Shown here one piece after another: positions 7,156 to 15,078 of a stretch of 64,000 bases of DNA. The stretch comes from Methylobacterium phyllostachyos. Lineage in GTDB: Bacteria; Pseudomonadota; Alphaproteobacteria; Rhizobiales; Beijerinckiaceae. The stretch covers positions 22,393 to 86,392 of the forward strand of contig NZ_FNHS01000012.1 of the NCBI RefSeq assembly GCF_900103445.1, in the 5' to 3' direction. Numbering within the stretch: the first letter of the stretch is position 1; the number at the start of each line of letters is the position of its first letter. The translations under genes were made by a program, and so were the position numbers. A model generated the notes under the pieces. That model searched no databases. It was given only the letters and a program-made list of their open reading frames with translations, and was not told where the DNA came from.

Positions 7156-9483
7156 TCAGCCCGTGGCGTATTCCAGCTCCGGCGCCAGCACCTGGTCGCT
7201 GTCGGCGTGGACCGTGACCGGGACCGTCTTGGCAGCGGGTGTCTTGCTGCCGATCGCGTAGTGCCAGATCGGCATCAGGACGTTGCATTCCGGGTAGTAG
7301 CCGCCGAGGCAGCCGATCGGGATGTCGTAGGCCACGACCAGCAAGCCGGAGAGCTTCCGGTCGACGCCGTCATGGGCCACCGTCCGCAGGGTCACGGGCT
7401 GCCCGATCTTGAGTCCGAGTCGGTCGATGTCGGAACGGTTCATCAGGACCACCTTCCGGGTGTTCTTGATGCCCCGGAACCGGTCGTAATAGCCGTAGAC
7501 CGTGGTGTTGAACTGGTCGTTGCTGCGTAGCGTCATCAGGCGCAGGACGTCGTGCCCCACGTCGGGCATGTCGGCATCCTCATCGAGGCCGGTCGGCGTG
7601 ACGTAGGTGGCCCGGCCCGATTCCGTCCGCCATTCCCGCCGGTTCGCCGGCAGGTCGCGCTGGAAGCCGCCCGGTTCCCACATCCGCCGCTCGTAATCCC
7701 AGAACGACTCCGGCAGCGTCTCGCCGATCTCCTTCCGGATCTCGGCATAATCCTCGCTGTAGAGATCCCAGCGCACCCGCGGGTTGGGCTCGAGCACCCG
7801 CTGCGCCAGCTCGCAGATCAGCCGGACCTCGCCGATCAGGTGCGGCGAGGCCGGGCGTCGTATCCCGCGGTTGCCGTGCACGCAGGCCGAGGTGTCTTCC
7901 ATCGAGAGCGCCTGCTGGCCCTTGGAGGTCTCGACGATCTCCAGGCGGCTGATCACCGGCAGGATATAGCTGATCGTCCCGGGCAGCAGGGCGGTGCGGT
8001 TGAGCTTGGTGATGACGTTCACGGTGAGCCGCTGGCGGCGCCATGCCGGCTCCATCTGGCCGTGATCGGGGATGGCGCGCGCGAAGTTGCCGCCCAGCAT
8101 GAAGAAGGCCTGGACCTCGTCCCGCAGGATCGCCTCGCAGGCTTCCACCGTGTTGTAGCCGGCCTCGCGCGGGGGCTCGAACTGGAATTGCGCCCCCAGC
8201 CGGTCGAGATCGAACAGTTCGGGCTTCTCGGTGATCCCCATCGTGCGCTGCCCCTGCACGTTGGAGTGGCCCCGGATCGGGCAGATCCCGGCCCCGTCGC
8301 GGCCGATATTGCCGCGCATCAGCAAGAGGTTGACCAGCATCTGTACGGTCTCGACACCGGCCCGGTGCTGGGTCAACCCCATGCCGTAGACGCCGATCAC
8401 CGCCCGGGACTTGCTGTAGACGTGGGCGGTGGATTCCATGTCGGCCCGGTGCAGGCCCGAGCGGCGCTCGAGCTCGTCCCAGTCCTGGGCGCGCAGCCAA
8501 TCGGCGAAGGTCTCGAAGCCGCTGGTGTTGTCGCGGATGAAAGCCTCATCGAGGACGGATCCGCCCTCGGCCTTGGCGGCATCGTGGGCGGTCAGCACCG
8601 CCTTGCAGATGCCGGCGATGGCCGCGAGGTCACCCCCGGCCTTGACCTGATGGTACTGCGAGCTGATCCGGGTCGCCTTGCCGCTGAGCATCTCAGCGGG
8701 CGATTGCGGGTTCAGGAACCGCTCCAGCCCGCGCTCGCGCAGGGGGTTGTAGGTGATGATCGGGACGCCGCGCCGGCTTGCCTCCTGCAGCGGATGCAGC
8801 ATCCGCGGCGCGTTGCTGCCGGGGTTCTGGCCGAAGAACATGATGCAGTCGGACTTGGCGAAATCGTCGAGCGTCACGGATCCGACCGCCTGGCCGATGC
8901 TGACCGGCAGGGCCACCGAGGTCGTCTCGTGGCACATGTTGGACGAGTCCGGCAGGTTGTTGTTGCCGTAGAGCCGGGCGAAGAGCTGGTAGAGGTAGCT
9001 CGCCTCGTTCGACAGGCGGCCCGAGCTGTAGAAGACCGCGCCCTTTTTCCGGTCCTCCACGGCCCGCAGCTCGCGCGCGATCTCATCGACCGCGTGGCCC
9101 CAGGAGACCGGGACGTATCGGTCGGTCGCCACATCGTAGCGGAGCGGGTGCGTGAGGCGGCCGGTCTGCTCCAGCTGGTAATCGTCCCAGTCGAGCAACT
9201 CCTTGACCGTGTGGGTCGCGAAGAAGTCCGGCGTGCAACGGTGGGCGGTGAGTTCCCAGGCCACGGCCTTCGCGCCGTTCTCGCAGAACTCGAAGGGCAG
9301 CGGGCTGGCCGGCTTCACCCAGGCGCAGCTGTTGCACTGGTAGCCATCGACCTTGTTGTGCCGGCTTAGCACGATCGGCCCGCTCGCCAGCACGCCCTCG
9401 CGCTTCAGGATGGTCCCGACCGAGCGGGCGGAGCCCCATCCGCCGGAGGGCAGGCGGTACGGCTTGAATTCGGGCTTGTCCAA
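7156..9483 (-). CDS. FdhF/YdeP family molybdopterin oxidoreductase (formate dehydrogenase alpha-like)
   Basis: A 775-residue Mo/W-bis-MGD enzyme of the FdhF/YdeP subfamily. Cys50, Cys53 and Cys67 (CNSC, then FEFCENGAKA) match the N-terminal cluster region of this subfamily. Cys184-His185 in SNMCHETTS occupy the place of Sec140-His141 of E. coli formate dehydrogenase H, and the Arg of PIRGHSNVQG matches its catalytic Arg. The C-terminus is a molybdopterin-binding barrel. The FDH4 alpha subunit of Methylobacterium extorquens belongs, as I recall, to this group, so formate oxidation is a reasonable guess but is not proven. No beta subunit is adjacent; a small membrane-type protein is divergent. 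Confidence 0.85.
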   Translation of the reverse strand: MDKPEFKPYRLPSGGWGSARSVGTILKREGVLASGPIVLSRHNKVDGYQCNSCAWVKPASPLPFEFCENGAKAVAWELTAHRCTPDFFATHTVKELLDWDDYQLEQTGRLTHPLRYDVATDRYVPVSWGHAVDEIARELRAVEDRKKGAVFYSSGRLSNEASYLYQLFARLYGNNNLPDSSNMCHETTSVALPVSIGQAVGSVTLDDFAKSDCIMFFGQNPGSNAPRMLHPLQEASRRGVPIITYNPLRERGLERFLNPQSPAEMLSGKATRISSQYHQVKAGGDLAAIAGICKAVLTAHDAAKAEGGSVLDEAFIRDNTSGFETFADWLRAQDWDELERRSGLHRADMESTAHVYSKSRAVIGVYGMGLTQHRAGVETVQMLVNLLLMRGNIGRDGAGICPIRGHSNVQGQRTMGITEKPELFDLDRLGAQFQFEPPREAGYNTVEACEAILRDEVQAFFMLGGNFARAIPDHGQMEPAWRRQRLTVNVITKLNRTALLPGTISYILPVISRLEIVETSKGQQALSMEDTSACVHGNRGIRRPASPHLIGEVRLICELAQRVLEPNPRVRWDLYSEDYAEIRKEIGETLPESFWDYERRMWEPGGFQRDLPANRREWRTESGRATYVTPTGLDEDADMPDVGHDVLRLMTLRSNDQFNTTVYGYYDRFRGIKNTRKVVLMNRSDIDRLGLKIGQPVTLRTVAHDGVDRKLSGLLVVAYDIPIGCLGGYYPECNVLMPIWHYAIGSKTPAAKTVPVTVHADSDQVLAPELEYATG

Positions 9484-9602
9484 GGGATTGTCTCCGGGCC
9501 GGTGCAGTCAGGGATACACCTGCTGCATTGCAGCGTTCACTGTCGAAACCGCGGGCTTGGAGCTTTGTTCGCGAGAATAAGTGAAACTTAACGGAGGTTA
9601 GT

Positions 9603-9857
9603 TTGAGCGTTGGCCGGGATTACTTGCTGAAGAAGCCCTCCGGCCCTTCGGCACCGAAAGTGTTCCTCGACACCCAGGTCGTGCCGCTGGCTGCCAATAT
9701 CGCGGGGGCCGTGGAGGTGGCGCTCGACCGCGCTGCGGTGCGCACGGGCGTCCGCCCAGCCGTCATACTGGCTGGGGCGACGGGCCTCATCGGTTTCGGC
9801 CTGCTCCGGCTGTTTCGACATCGCGCGGCGGCGACTGCCGGATCCTTGCGCGCCTGA
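9603..9857 (+). CDS. Small membrane-anchored protein, unknown function
   Basis: An 84-residue protein starting at a TTG with a strong GGAGG six bases upstream; there is no ATG or GTG alternative. It has one hydrophobic segment near residues 52-70 (PAVILAGATGLIGFGLL) followed by a basic tail, resembling the C-terminal anchor of small DUF883/YqjD-like proteins. It is divergent from the molybdopterin oxidoreductase across a 119-base gap, which suggests shared control. I do not recognise the family with certainty. Confidence 0.6.
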   Translation: MSVGRDYLLKKPSGPSAPKVFLDTQVVPLAANIAGAVEVALDRAAVRTGVRPAVILAGATGLIGFGLLRLFRHRAAATAGSLRA

Positions 9858-9887
9858 AGGGCAACCCGGCTTGCGTTCGACAACGAA

Positions 9888-9915
9888 AAACCCGCCGCGC
9901 GGCGGCGGCGGGTTT
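9888..9915. terminator. Bidirectional terminator downstream of ssb
   Basis: A perfect 11-base stem (9888-9898 with 9905-9915) with A and T runs at its base lies between the converging small membrane protein gene and ssb. Confidence 0.8.
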
Positions 9916-9943
9916 CAAGGTCGTGGAGCCGGGACAGGCGATC

Positions 9944-10507
9944 CTAGAACGGGATGTCGTCGTCGAGGTCGTAGCCGCGGCTGCCACCGCCACCGCCCGA
10001 GGCGGCCGGGGCCGGACGGCGCTCGCCACCCTGGGCGCGGCCGCCACCGAAATCACCGCCGCGGTCGCCACCCCGGCCACCGCCGAAGTCGCCGCCGCGG
10101 CTGATCTGCCCGCCGCCCTCGTCCTCGCCGGCGAAGTCGCCGCCGCCACCGCCGCCACGCCCGTCGAGGATCGTCATCTCACCGCGGAAGCGCTGGAGCA
10201 CCACCTCGGTCGTGTACTTCTCGACGCCGGAATTGTCGGTCCACTTTCGGGTCTGGAGCTGGCCCTCGATGTAGACCTTCGAGCCCTTGCGCAGGTACTG
10301 CTCGGCGACGCGGGCGAGATTGTCGTTGTAGATCACGACCGAGTGCCACTCGGTCTTTTCCTTGCGCTCGCCGCTCGCCTTGTCCTTCCACGACTCCGAG
10401 GTGGCGATCCGCAGGTTGCACACCGGATCGCCCGAGCCGAGGCGGCGCATCTCGGGATCGCGCCCGAGATTGCCCACCAAAATCACCTTGTTGACGCTGC
10501 CCGCCAT
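9944..10507 (-). CDS. ssb: Single-stranded DNA-binding protein
   Basis: A 187-residue SSB that coats single-stranded DNA in replication, repair and recombination. It has the N-terminal OB fold (NKVILVGNLGRDPEMR, then residues to about 115 with YIEGQLQTRKW), a long Gly/Asp/Arg-rich disordered linker, and the acidic tip DDDIPF that recruits partner proteins. An alphaproteobacterial LexA-type box lies 133 bases upstream. It is followed by a strong terminator. Confidence 0.97.
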   Translation of the reverse strand: MAGSVNKVILVGNLGRDPEMRRLGSGDPVCNLRIATSESWKDKASGERKEKTEWHSVVIYNDNLARVAEQYLRKGSKVYIEGQLQTRKWTDNSGVEKYTTEVVLQRFRGEMTILDGRGGGGGGDFAGEDEGGGQISRGGDFGGGRGGDRGGDFGGGRAQGGERRPAPAASGGGGGSRGYDLDDDIPF

Positions 10508-10639
10508 CGCTCTCTCCTTATCGTACGGATCTCACAGGGCATGGGCCCGGCGGCGCGCGAACCATGCGCCCGGGCCTCCGGGGCGGCAACCTGCGGTGCG
10601 GGCTTGTGCCCGCTTTCCGCAGCGCCGACGGATCTGTAT

Positions 10640-10654
10640 GTTCTATATCTGTTC
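10640..10654. promoter_or_regulatory. LexA-type SOS box upstream of ssb
   Basis: The sequence GTTC, seven bases, GTTC matches the direct-repeat operator known for LexA in alphaproteobacteria. It lies between the MDR reductase gene and ssb, both on the minus strand, so the likely target is ssb. Function is inferred from the motif and its position. Confidence 0.55.
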
Positions 10655-10675
10655 CGAACCGGCAGCAAGCCGCCG

Positions 10676-11692
10676 TCAGGAGACGCGCACGACCAGCTTG
10701 CCGAAATTGCGACCTTTCAACAGGCCGATGAACGCCTCCGGCGCCTTCTCCAGGCCCTCGACGACGTCCTCGCGGTAGCGAACGCGGCCGTCCCGGATCC
10801 AGGCGCCGACCTCATGGCGAAACGTCTCGGCCTGGTCGGCGAAATCCCAGACGATGAAACCCTGGATGTGCAGGCGGTTCGTCAGCACCGAGCGCATCAG
10901 GCCCGGCAGGCGGTCGGGGCCGGACGGGACCTCGGTGGCATTGTAGGCCGAGACGAGGCCGCAGACCGGGATCCGCGCGAAGGGGTTGAGCAGCGGCATC
11001 ACGGCGGCGAAGACCGCGCCGCCGACATTCTCGAAATAGACGTCGATGCCCTTCGGGCAGGCGGCAGCCAGGGCCCCCGGCAGGTCGTCGCCGCGATGGT
11101 CGACGGCAGCGTCGAAGCCGAGTTCCTCCGTGAGATAGCGGCACTTGTCCGGCCCGCCCGCGATCCCGACCGCGCGGGCGCCCTTCAGCTTGGCGATCTG
11201 CCCGACGAGGGAGCCCACCGGCCCCGCGGCGGCCGCGACCACCACGGTCTCGCCGGCCTTAGGCCGGCCGATGTTGAGCAGGCCGGTATAGGCAGTCATG
11301 CCCGGCATCCCGAGGACGCCCAAGGCCGTCGAGGGCGGCGCGGCGGTCGGATCGACCCGGCGCGAACCCTTGCCGTCGGTCACGAAATACGCCTGCCAGC
11401 CCGCGAAGGCGGTGAGCAGGTCGCCGACGGCGTAGTCCGGATGGTTCGAGGCCACGACCTCGCCCACCGTCTCGGCGGTGATCGGCGCGCCGATCTCGAC
11501 GGGCGCCGCATAGGACTTCGCGTCGCTCATCCGGCCGCGCATGTAGGGATCGAGCGACAGCCAGCGGGTGCGCAGCAGGACCTGGCTGGGGCCTGGCTGC
11601 GGCACCGGAACCTCCTCCAGGCGAAAGTTCTCGGGGCGCGGCTCGCCGTGCGGGCGCGAGGCCAGGACGATGCGGCGGTTCATGGCGGTCAT
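10676..11692 (-). CDS. NADP-dependent oxidoreductase, MDR/CurA type
   Basis: A 338-residue medium-chain reductase of the leukotriene B4 dehydrogenase/CurA/YncB group, which reduces the double bond of enones and related compounds with NADPH. It shows SLDPYMRGRM near the N-terminus, GMTAYTGLL, the Rossmann motif AAAGPVGSLVGQIAKL, YFENVGG and the ending GRNFGKLVV. No zinc ligands are visible. The start at MTAMNRR was chosen because a GGGAG lies seven bases upstream. Substrate unknown. Confidence 0.88.
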   Translation of the reverse strand: MTAMNRRIVLASRPHGEPRPENFRLEEVPVPQPGPSQVLLRTRWLSLDPYMRGRMSDAKSYAAPVEIGAPITAETVGEVVASNHPDYAVGDLLTAFAGWQAYFVTDGKGSRRVDPTAAPPSTALGVLGMPGMTAYTGLLNIGRPKAGETVVVAAAAGPVGSLVGQIAKLKGARAVGIAGGPDKCRYLTEELGFDAAVDHRGDDLPGALAAACPKGIDVYFENVGGAVFAAVMPLLNPFARIPVCGLVSAYNATEVPSGPDRLPGLMRSVLTNRLHIQGFIVWDFADQAETFRHEVGAWIRDGRVRYREDVVEGLEKAPEAFIGLLKGRNFGKLVVRVS

Positions 11693-11827
11693 GGACAAAC
11701 TCCCGGAGACTGGCTGCCTGCCCCGATCTGGGGCGCTGGCCGGCACCCGCAACGGCGTCAGGCGTTCTCAGGAGCGATCTCTCGGGCGGATCGCGCGTTG
11801 TCCGGTCTTCTCAGTCGGAGGCACGAT

Positions 11828-12223
11828 ATGCGCGGGACGGCCCTCGGCCTTGGATTGGCGGCCCTGACCGCGACCGCCTCTGCCGCACCCCTCGATACCT
11901 ATCGGGATCGCGCCCGCGTGCTGGTCCTGTCGGCGCCGGACGCCGCGGACGCGCAGCTCAAGGCCCAGCGCGCCGCCCTTGGGCCGGTCCGCGGCGGCGT
12001 CGCCGAGCGCGATCTGGTGGTGCTGGAGGCGGTGGGCTCCGGCGCCGAGGCGCGTGCACTGCGCACCGCGCTCGGGCTGCCCGACGACAGCTTCCGGGCC
12101 GTCCTCGTCGGCAAGGACGGGGGCGCCAAGCTCACTGCTGCGACCCCGATCCCGCCCCAGCGGCTGTTTGCCACCATCGACGCGATGCCGATGCGGCGCA
12201 GCGAGATGCGGGAGCGCCGGTGA
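11828..12223 (+). CDS. Exported DUF4174 domain protein
   Basis: A 131-residue exported protein. The first 20 residues form a signal peptide ending in ATASA. The rest (RVLVLSAPDAADAQLKAQ to LFATIDAMPMR) has the layout of DUF4174, a thioredoxin-like fold without a CxxC pair. A GGAGG precedes the ATG. Function unknown. The frame is open far upstream only as a shadow of the opposite-strand genes. Confidence 0.75.
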   Translation: MRGTALGLGLAALTATASAAPLDTYRDRARVLVLSAPDAADAQLKAQRAALGPVRGGVAERDLVVLEAVGSGAEARALRTALGLPDDSFRAVLVGKDGGAKLTAATPIPPQRLFATIDAMPMRRSEMRERR

Positions 12224-12352
12224 TTAACTTTCGCAAGAGTGGTCGCCGGTTTGCGACCAAAATCTGCGCCTGGCCAAGGGTTTAGGCAACGATGCATGGA
12301 CCCCCTCACGGTACCCGCCAGTAAAGTGATCGCCGCCGAATGCGGCGCGGGT

Positions 12353-12486
12353 CCCCTCTCCCGCGCGGGACAGGGTGAGGGACGAGAACTTTCAGAACGT
12401 GGCGCAATCGGTACGCGCATCCACGGCGCGATCAATCCTGGGAGTTCTCATCCCTCACCCCAACCCTCTCCCGCATGGGAGAGGGG
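12353..12486. repeat. Palindromic repeat, family B copy 1
   Basis: Two arms of about 38-44 bases (12353-12390 and 12443-12486) are inverted, imperfect copies built on CCCTCTCCCGC and its complement. It fills most of the 478-base gap between the DUF4174 gene and the next small gene; I see no other gene there. A related element sits inside the DNA ligase gene at 61558-61730. Confidence 0.75.
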
Positions 12487-12701
12487 GCCGGTCGCGCTTG
12501 CCAACCCGGTCGGTGTCCGAATGCCGTCGACCCTGCTCATGCAACTCTGATTAGGTTCAAGATCCTAGGTTCAGATGTGCGTAGCGGTGGGCCCGGACAC
12601 CAACGGTTAAGCCTACCGACCTATCACCGACTCGTGTTGACGGCCGCGCCCCGGCCGTCCGTTGAGGCCCGCCAGGACGCTTGCACGAGACGCTCGAAAC
12701 G

Positions 12702-12878
12702 ATGAACCGACAGCATGTTGCCGACGCCATCCGCCGCCTCGTCGCCTCGCAGGTCGAGGATATCGAGCGCGCGGTCCGCGACGGTCACAAGACCATCGCG
12801 CTGAACGAGCTGGCGGATCTGAACCGCCAGCTCAAGGCCTTCGCGGCCGCCCTCAAGAAGGCGCCCGCCCGCATCTGA
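12702..12878 (+). CDS. Small cytoplasmic protein, unknown function
   Basis: A 58-residue, charged, helical protein (MNRQHVADAIRRLVASQV..., ending LKKAPARI). The ATG is preferred; a TTG seven codons upstream is possible. Residues are highly GC3-biased like true genes here. It converges on an exported proline-rich protein with 15 bases between. No family recognised. Confidence 0.5.
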   Translation: MNRQHVADAIRRLVASQVEDIERAVRDGHKTIALNELADLNRQLKAFAAALKKAPARI

Positions 12879-12893
12879 GCGGGTCGGCGCGCC

Positions 12894-13334
12894 CTACCAG
12901 CGCGGGCCGTCCCAGCGCGGCCCGCCCCAGCGGCGGGGCGGACCATCCTCTGGGGGCGGAGGCGGCGGAGGCGGGCCGCGATCGAAGCCCGGCTCGTCGC
13001 AGACCCGCACCCGGCGCACGACCGGCGCGCCGTCCGGATCGAACCGACGCCGGACGAATTCCCGGCACGCCTCGGGGGGCGCCGCGGTGAAGCGCGGCCG
13101 ATGGAACTCAGGTTCGGCGCGCGGGGGCGGGGGAGGCGGGGGCCGGTGCTCCAGCTCCTCCGGCGGCGGGCCACCGTAGCCATGGGGCGGCGGATAGGGG
13201 CCATCGAAATCGGCGGCCAGCGCCGGGCCGGCGGCGAGAAGCAGGGCGAGCAATCCGGTGCGGATGGGGAAACGACGGGCGGGCACGGTGGGCCTCGGCG
13301 TGATCCGGCGCGCGGGGATCGCGGCCATCATCAC
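12894..13334 (-). CDS. Exported proline-rich protein, unknown function
   Basis: A 146-residue protein with a signal peptide (FPIRTGLLALLLAAGPALA) and a mature part made of Pro/Gly/His and Arg/Trp-rich runs around a compact centre with two cysteines (EACREFVRRRFDP and RVRVCDEPGF), likely one disulfide. The annotated ATG gives a long basic N-region; a GTG at 13286 giving VPARRFPIRT is equally plausible. Function unknown. Confidence 0.55.
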   Translation of the reverse strand: MMMAAIPARRITPRPTVPARRFPIRTGLLALLLAAGPALAADFDGPYPPPHGYGGPPPEELEHRPPPPPPPRAEPEFHRPRFTAAPPEACREFVRRRFDPDGAPVVRRVRVCDEPGFDRGPPPPPPPPEDGPPRRWGGPRWDGPRW

Positions 13335-13489
13335 CGGAGATTGCGCCCAGGCATCTGAACCGACCCCTGGGTGCCGTGTTGGCCGCCGTTCAGCCGGGAG
13401 CGTCGTCCCGGAACCGGCACGACGCTCCCGGTCTACGATCTTGCATCATCGTGTTCCGAAAGCCGGCGGCCACCTTTCGGGATGATGCT

Positions 13490-13891
13490 CTACTTCTGCA
13501 TCGCGTTCACTTCGCACTGTGCGTACTCGCCGCTCGCCTTCACGTAGGCGTTGAGCTTCTGCAGGTACGCCTCCGCGATCGGCCGGAAGGCCTGTGCCTG
13601 CAGGTTATAGGCCTTGATCGCGTCGTTGTAGCTGTAGGCCTCCCAGCCCGGGCAGCCCTCCTTAGTGTCGAGGCACGCGGGCTTGTCCGGAAGCGCGGGC
13701 TTGGTCGGCCGCGCGGAGGCCGGCGGTGGCTCGGGCGGGGTGCAGGTTACGGCCGCCGGCGCGGCTGCCGCAGGAGGGGCGGCCGGTGCTGCCTTGGCGG
13801 GCTTCGCGGCGGCTGGTGGGGTCCCATTCGGGGCCGCCTGAGCGGCGCCGGGTACGAGCAGGCTCGCGATGAGGAGAAGGGTGCCGCGCAT
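13490..13891 (-). CDS. Exported protein, unknown function
   Basis: A 133-residue protein with a clear signal peptide (MRGTLLLIASLLVPGAAQA), an Ala/Pro-rich linker, and a helical C-terminal part with four cysteines (TCTPP, ACLDTKEGCPGW, AQCEVN). A helix typical of small periplasmic proteins follows (YNDAIKAYNLQAQAF). It lies downstream of msrQ on the same strand, 67 bases away. No function can be assigned. Confidence 0.65.
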   Translation of the reverse strand: MRGTLLLIASLLVPGAAQAAPNGTPPAAAKPAKAAPAAPPAAAAPAAVTCTPPEPPPASARPTKPALPDKPACLDTKEGCPGWEAYSYNDAIKAYNLQAQAFRPIAEAYLQKLNAYVKASGEYAQCEVNAMQK

Positions 13892-13958
13892 GGCGTCCTG
13901 ACAAGTTCCGCTGCGGCCCGGACCGTCGATGGCGGGGGCCGGCCGCGGGTTTGCGGCA

Positions 13959-14894
13959 TCAGGCCTGCGGCGACAAGGGTTCCGGCAAGGCTTCCTTGGG
14001 TGCGGGCCGGCGGGCCGGGGACGCCACCCGTCCGCCTGCCGGTTGGCGCGTCGCCCGCGCGCCCCGCACGAGGGCCATTGCCGGCAGCACAAGGCCGATC
14101 GCCAGCACCCACCAAGCCGGACGGATTGGGCCAGAAAAATCCAGGTTGGCGGCGAGCACGAGGTTCGCCGGGACGCCACTGGCGAGCCCGTACCACGCCG
14201 CCTCCAGCCCCGCGGTGGCCAGCCCGGCGAGGATCGCCAAGAGAAGCAGCGACCACGGCCGCTCCGGCCACTTGAACCGCTGCATCACCCGCCAGCCCAT
14301 CAGCAGCAGGAACAATCCGGCCGAGAAGACCGGATCGGTGACGTCGATCTTCGACTGCAGGAAGTAGTGGACGAGCGCCAGCACCGCGATCGTGTAGACG
14401 AGCCGGTGCAGCCGGTGCCAGTTCGGCCCCAGGTTGCGCACGGCCGCGTCGGTCGAGGTCAGCCCTAAGGCGATCAGGCCGATCAGCGCCACGAAGCCGA
14501 TCGTCAGATAGAGCCGCAGCGCGATCTCCGAGATCACCTTGGTCAGGATCAGGTTCTGATCGACCGCGTAGAGGGTGAGGTGGGCCACCGCGTAGGCCAT
14601 CACGGTGATGCCGAGCATGCGCCGGACGCCGATGACCTTCGGCCAGTCGGCGATGCGGCGCAGCGGCGAGATCGCCAGGGAGAACAGCAGGAAGCGCACC
14701 GCCCACTCGCCGGTGGCGTGGATCAGCGCGGTGATCGGCTTCGCGCCCAGCGCGTCGAGCCGGTAGGCGGCGGCGAGGTAGAGTGCCGGCGCGACGCAGC
14801 CCGCGAACACCGCGAGCTTCAGCCAGGAGAGGCGCCCGACGCGGTCGAGCCAAGGGAGGGGGATGCCGAGGGAGCCGGCCAAGCGGTCGATCAT
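13959..14894 (-). CDS. msrQ: Heme-binding membrane protein MsrQ (ferric reductase-like)
   Basis: A 311-residue integral membrane protein of the MsrQ/YedZ family, which passes electrons from the quinone pool or flavin to the periplasmic methionine sulfoxide reductase MsrP. Six or so membrane segments are visible, with heme-ligand histidines in VAHLTLY, NWHRLHRLVY and LVHYFLQSK. The C-terminal tail is basic and proline-rich and longer than usual. The partner gene msrP is normally adjacent but is absent from this window. Confidence 0.88.
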   Translation of the reverse strand: MIDRLAGSLGIPLPWLDRVGRLSWLKLAVFAGCVAPALYLAAAYRLDALGAKPITALIHATGEWAVRFLLFSLAISPLRRIADWPKVIGVRRMLGITVMAYAVAHLTLYAVDQNLILTKVISEIALRLYLTIGFVALIGLIALGLTSTDAAVRNLGPNWHRLHRLVYTIAVLALVHYFLQSKIDVTDPVFSAGLFLLLMGWRVMQRFKWPERPWSLLLLAILAGLATAGLEAAWYGLASGVPANLVLAANLDFSGPIRPAWWVLAIGLVLPAMALVRGARATRQPAGGRVASPARRPAPKEALPEPLSPQA

Positions 14895-15031
14895 GCGTCG
14901 CGAACGGGGCTTGAGGCGGGGGAGGGAGCGCGAACAGGCACCCGGAAACGGCTGTCTTCGGGTGTCGGTGCCGTTACGGGTCGGTTCGCCGCGGGGACCT
15001 GGCGGTTACAGGGACGGGTTAAGCTGTGTGG

Positions 15032-15060
15032 TTGACCTCGGCCGCCCTGCGGCAAGATAG
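15032..15060 (+). promoter_or_regulatory. Candidate promoter of the aldo/keto reductase gene
   Basis: TTGACC at 15032-15037 and AGATAG at 15055-15060 are separated by 17 bases and lie just upstream of the aldo/keto reductase start. Housekeeping sigma-factor type, judged by sequence only. Confidence 0.45.
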
Positions 15061-15078
15061 CGGGGCGACGGACACCGG

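Noticed and set aside
7552..9369. A 605-codon open frame on the plus strand
   Set aside because: Antisense shadow of the molybdopterin oxidoreductase, His/Arg/Gly-rich without a domain.
9923..11827. The long upstream part of the frame that ends in the DUF4174 gene
   Set aside because: It lies antisense to ssb and the MDR reductase; only the part from 11828 has a signal peptide and a ribosome-binding site.
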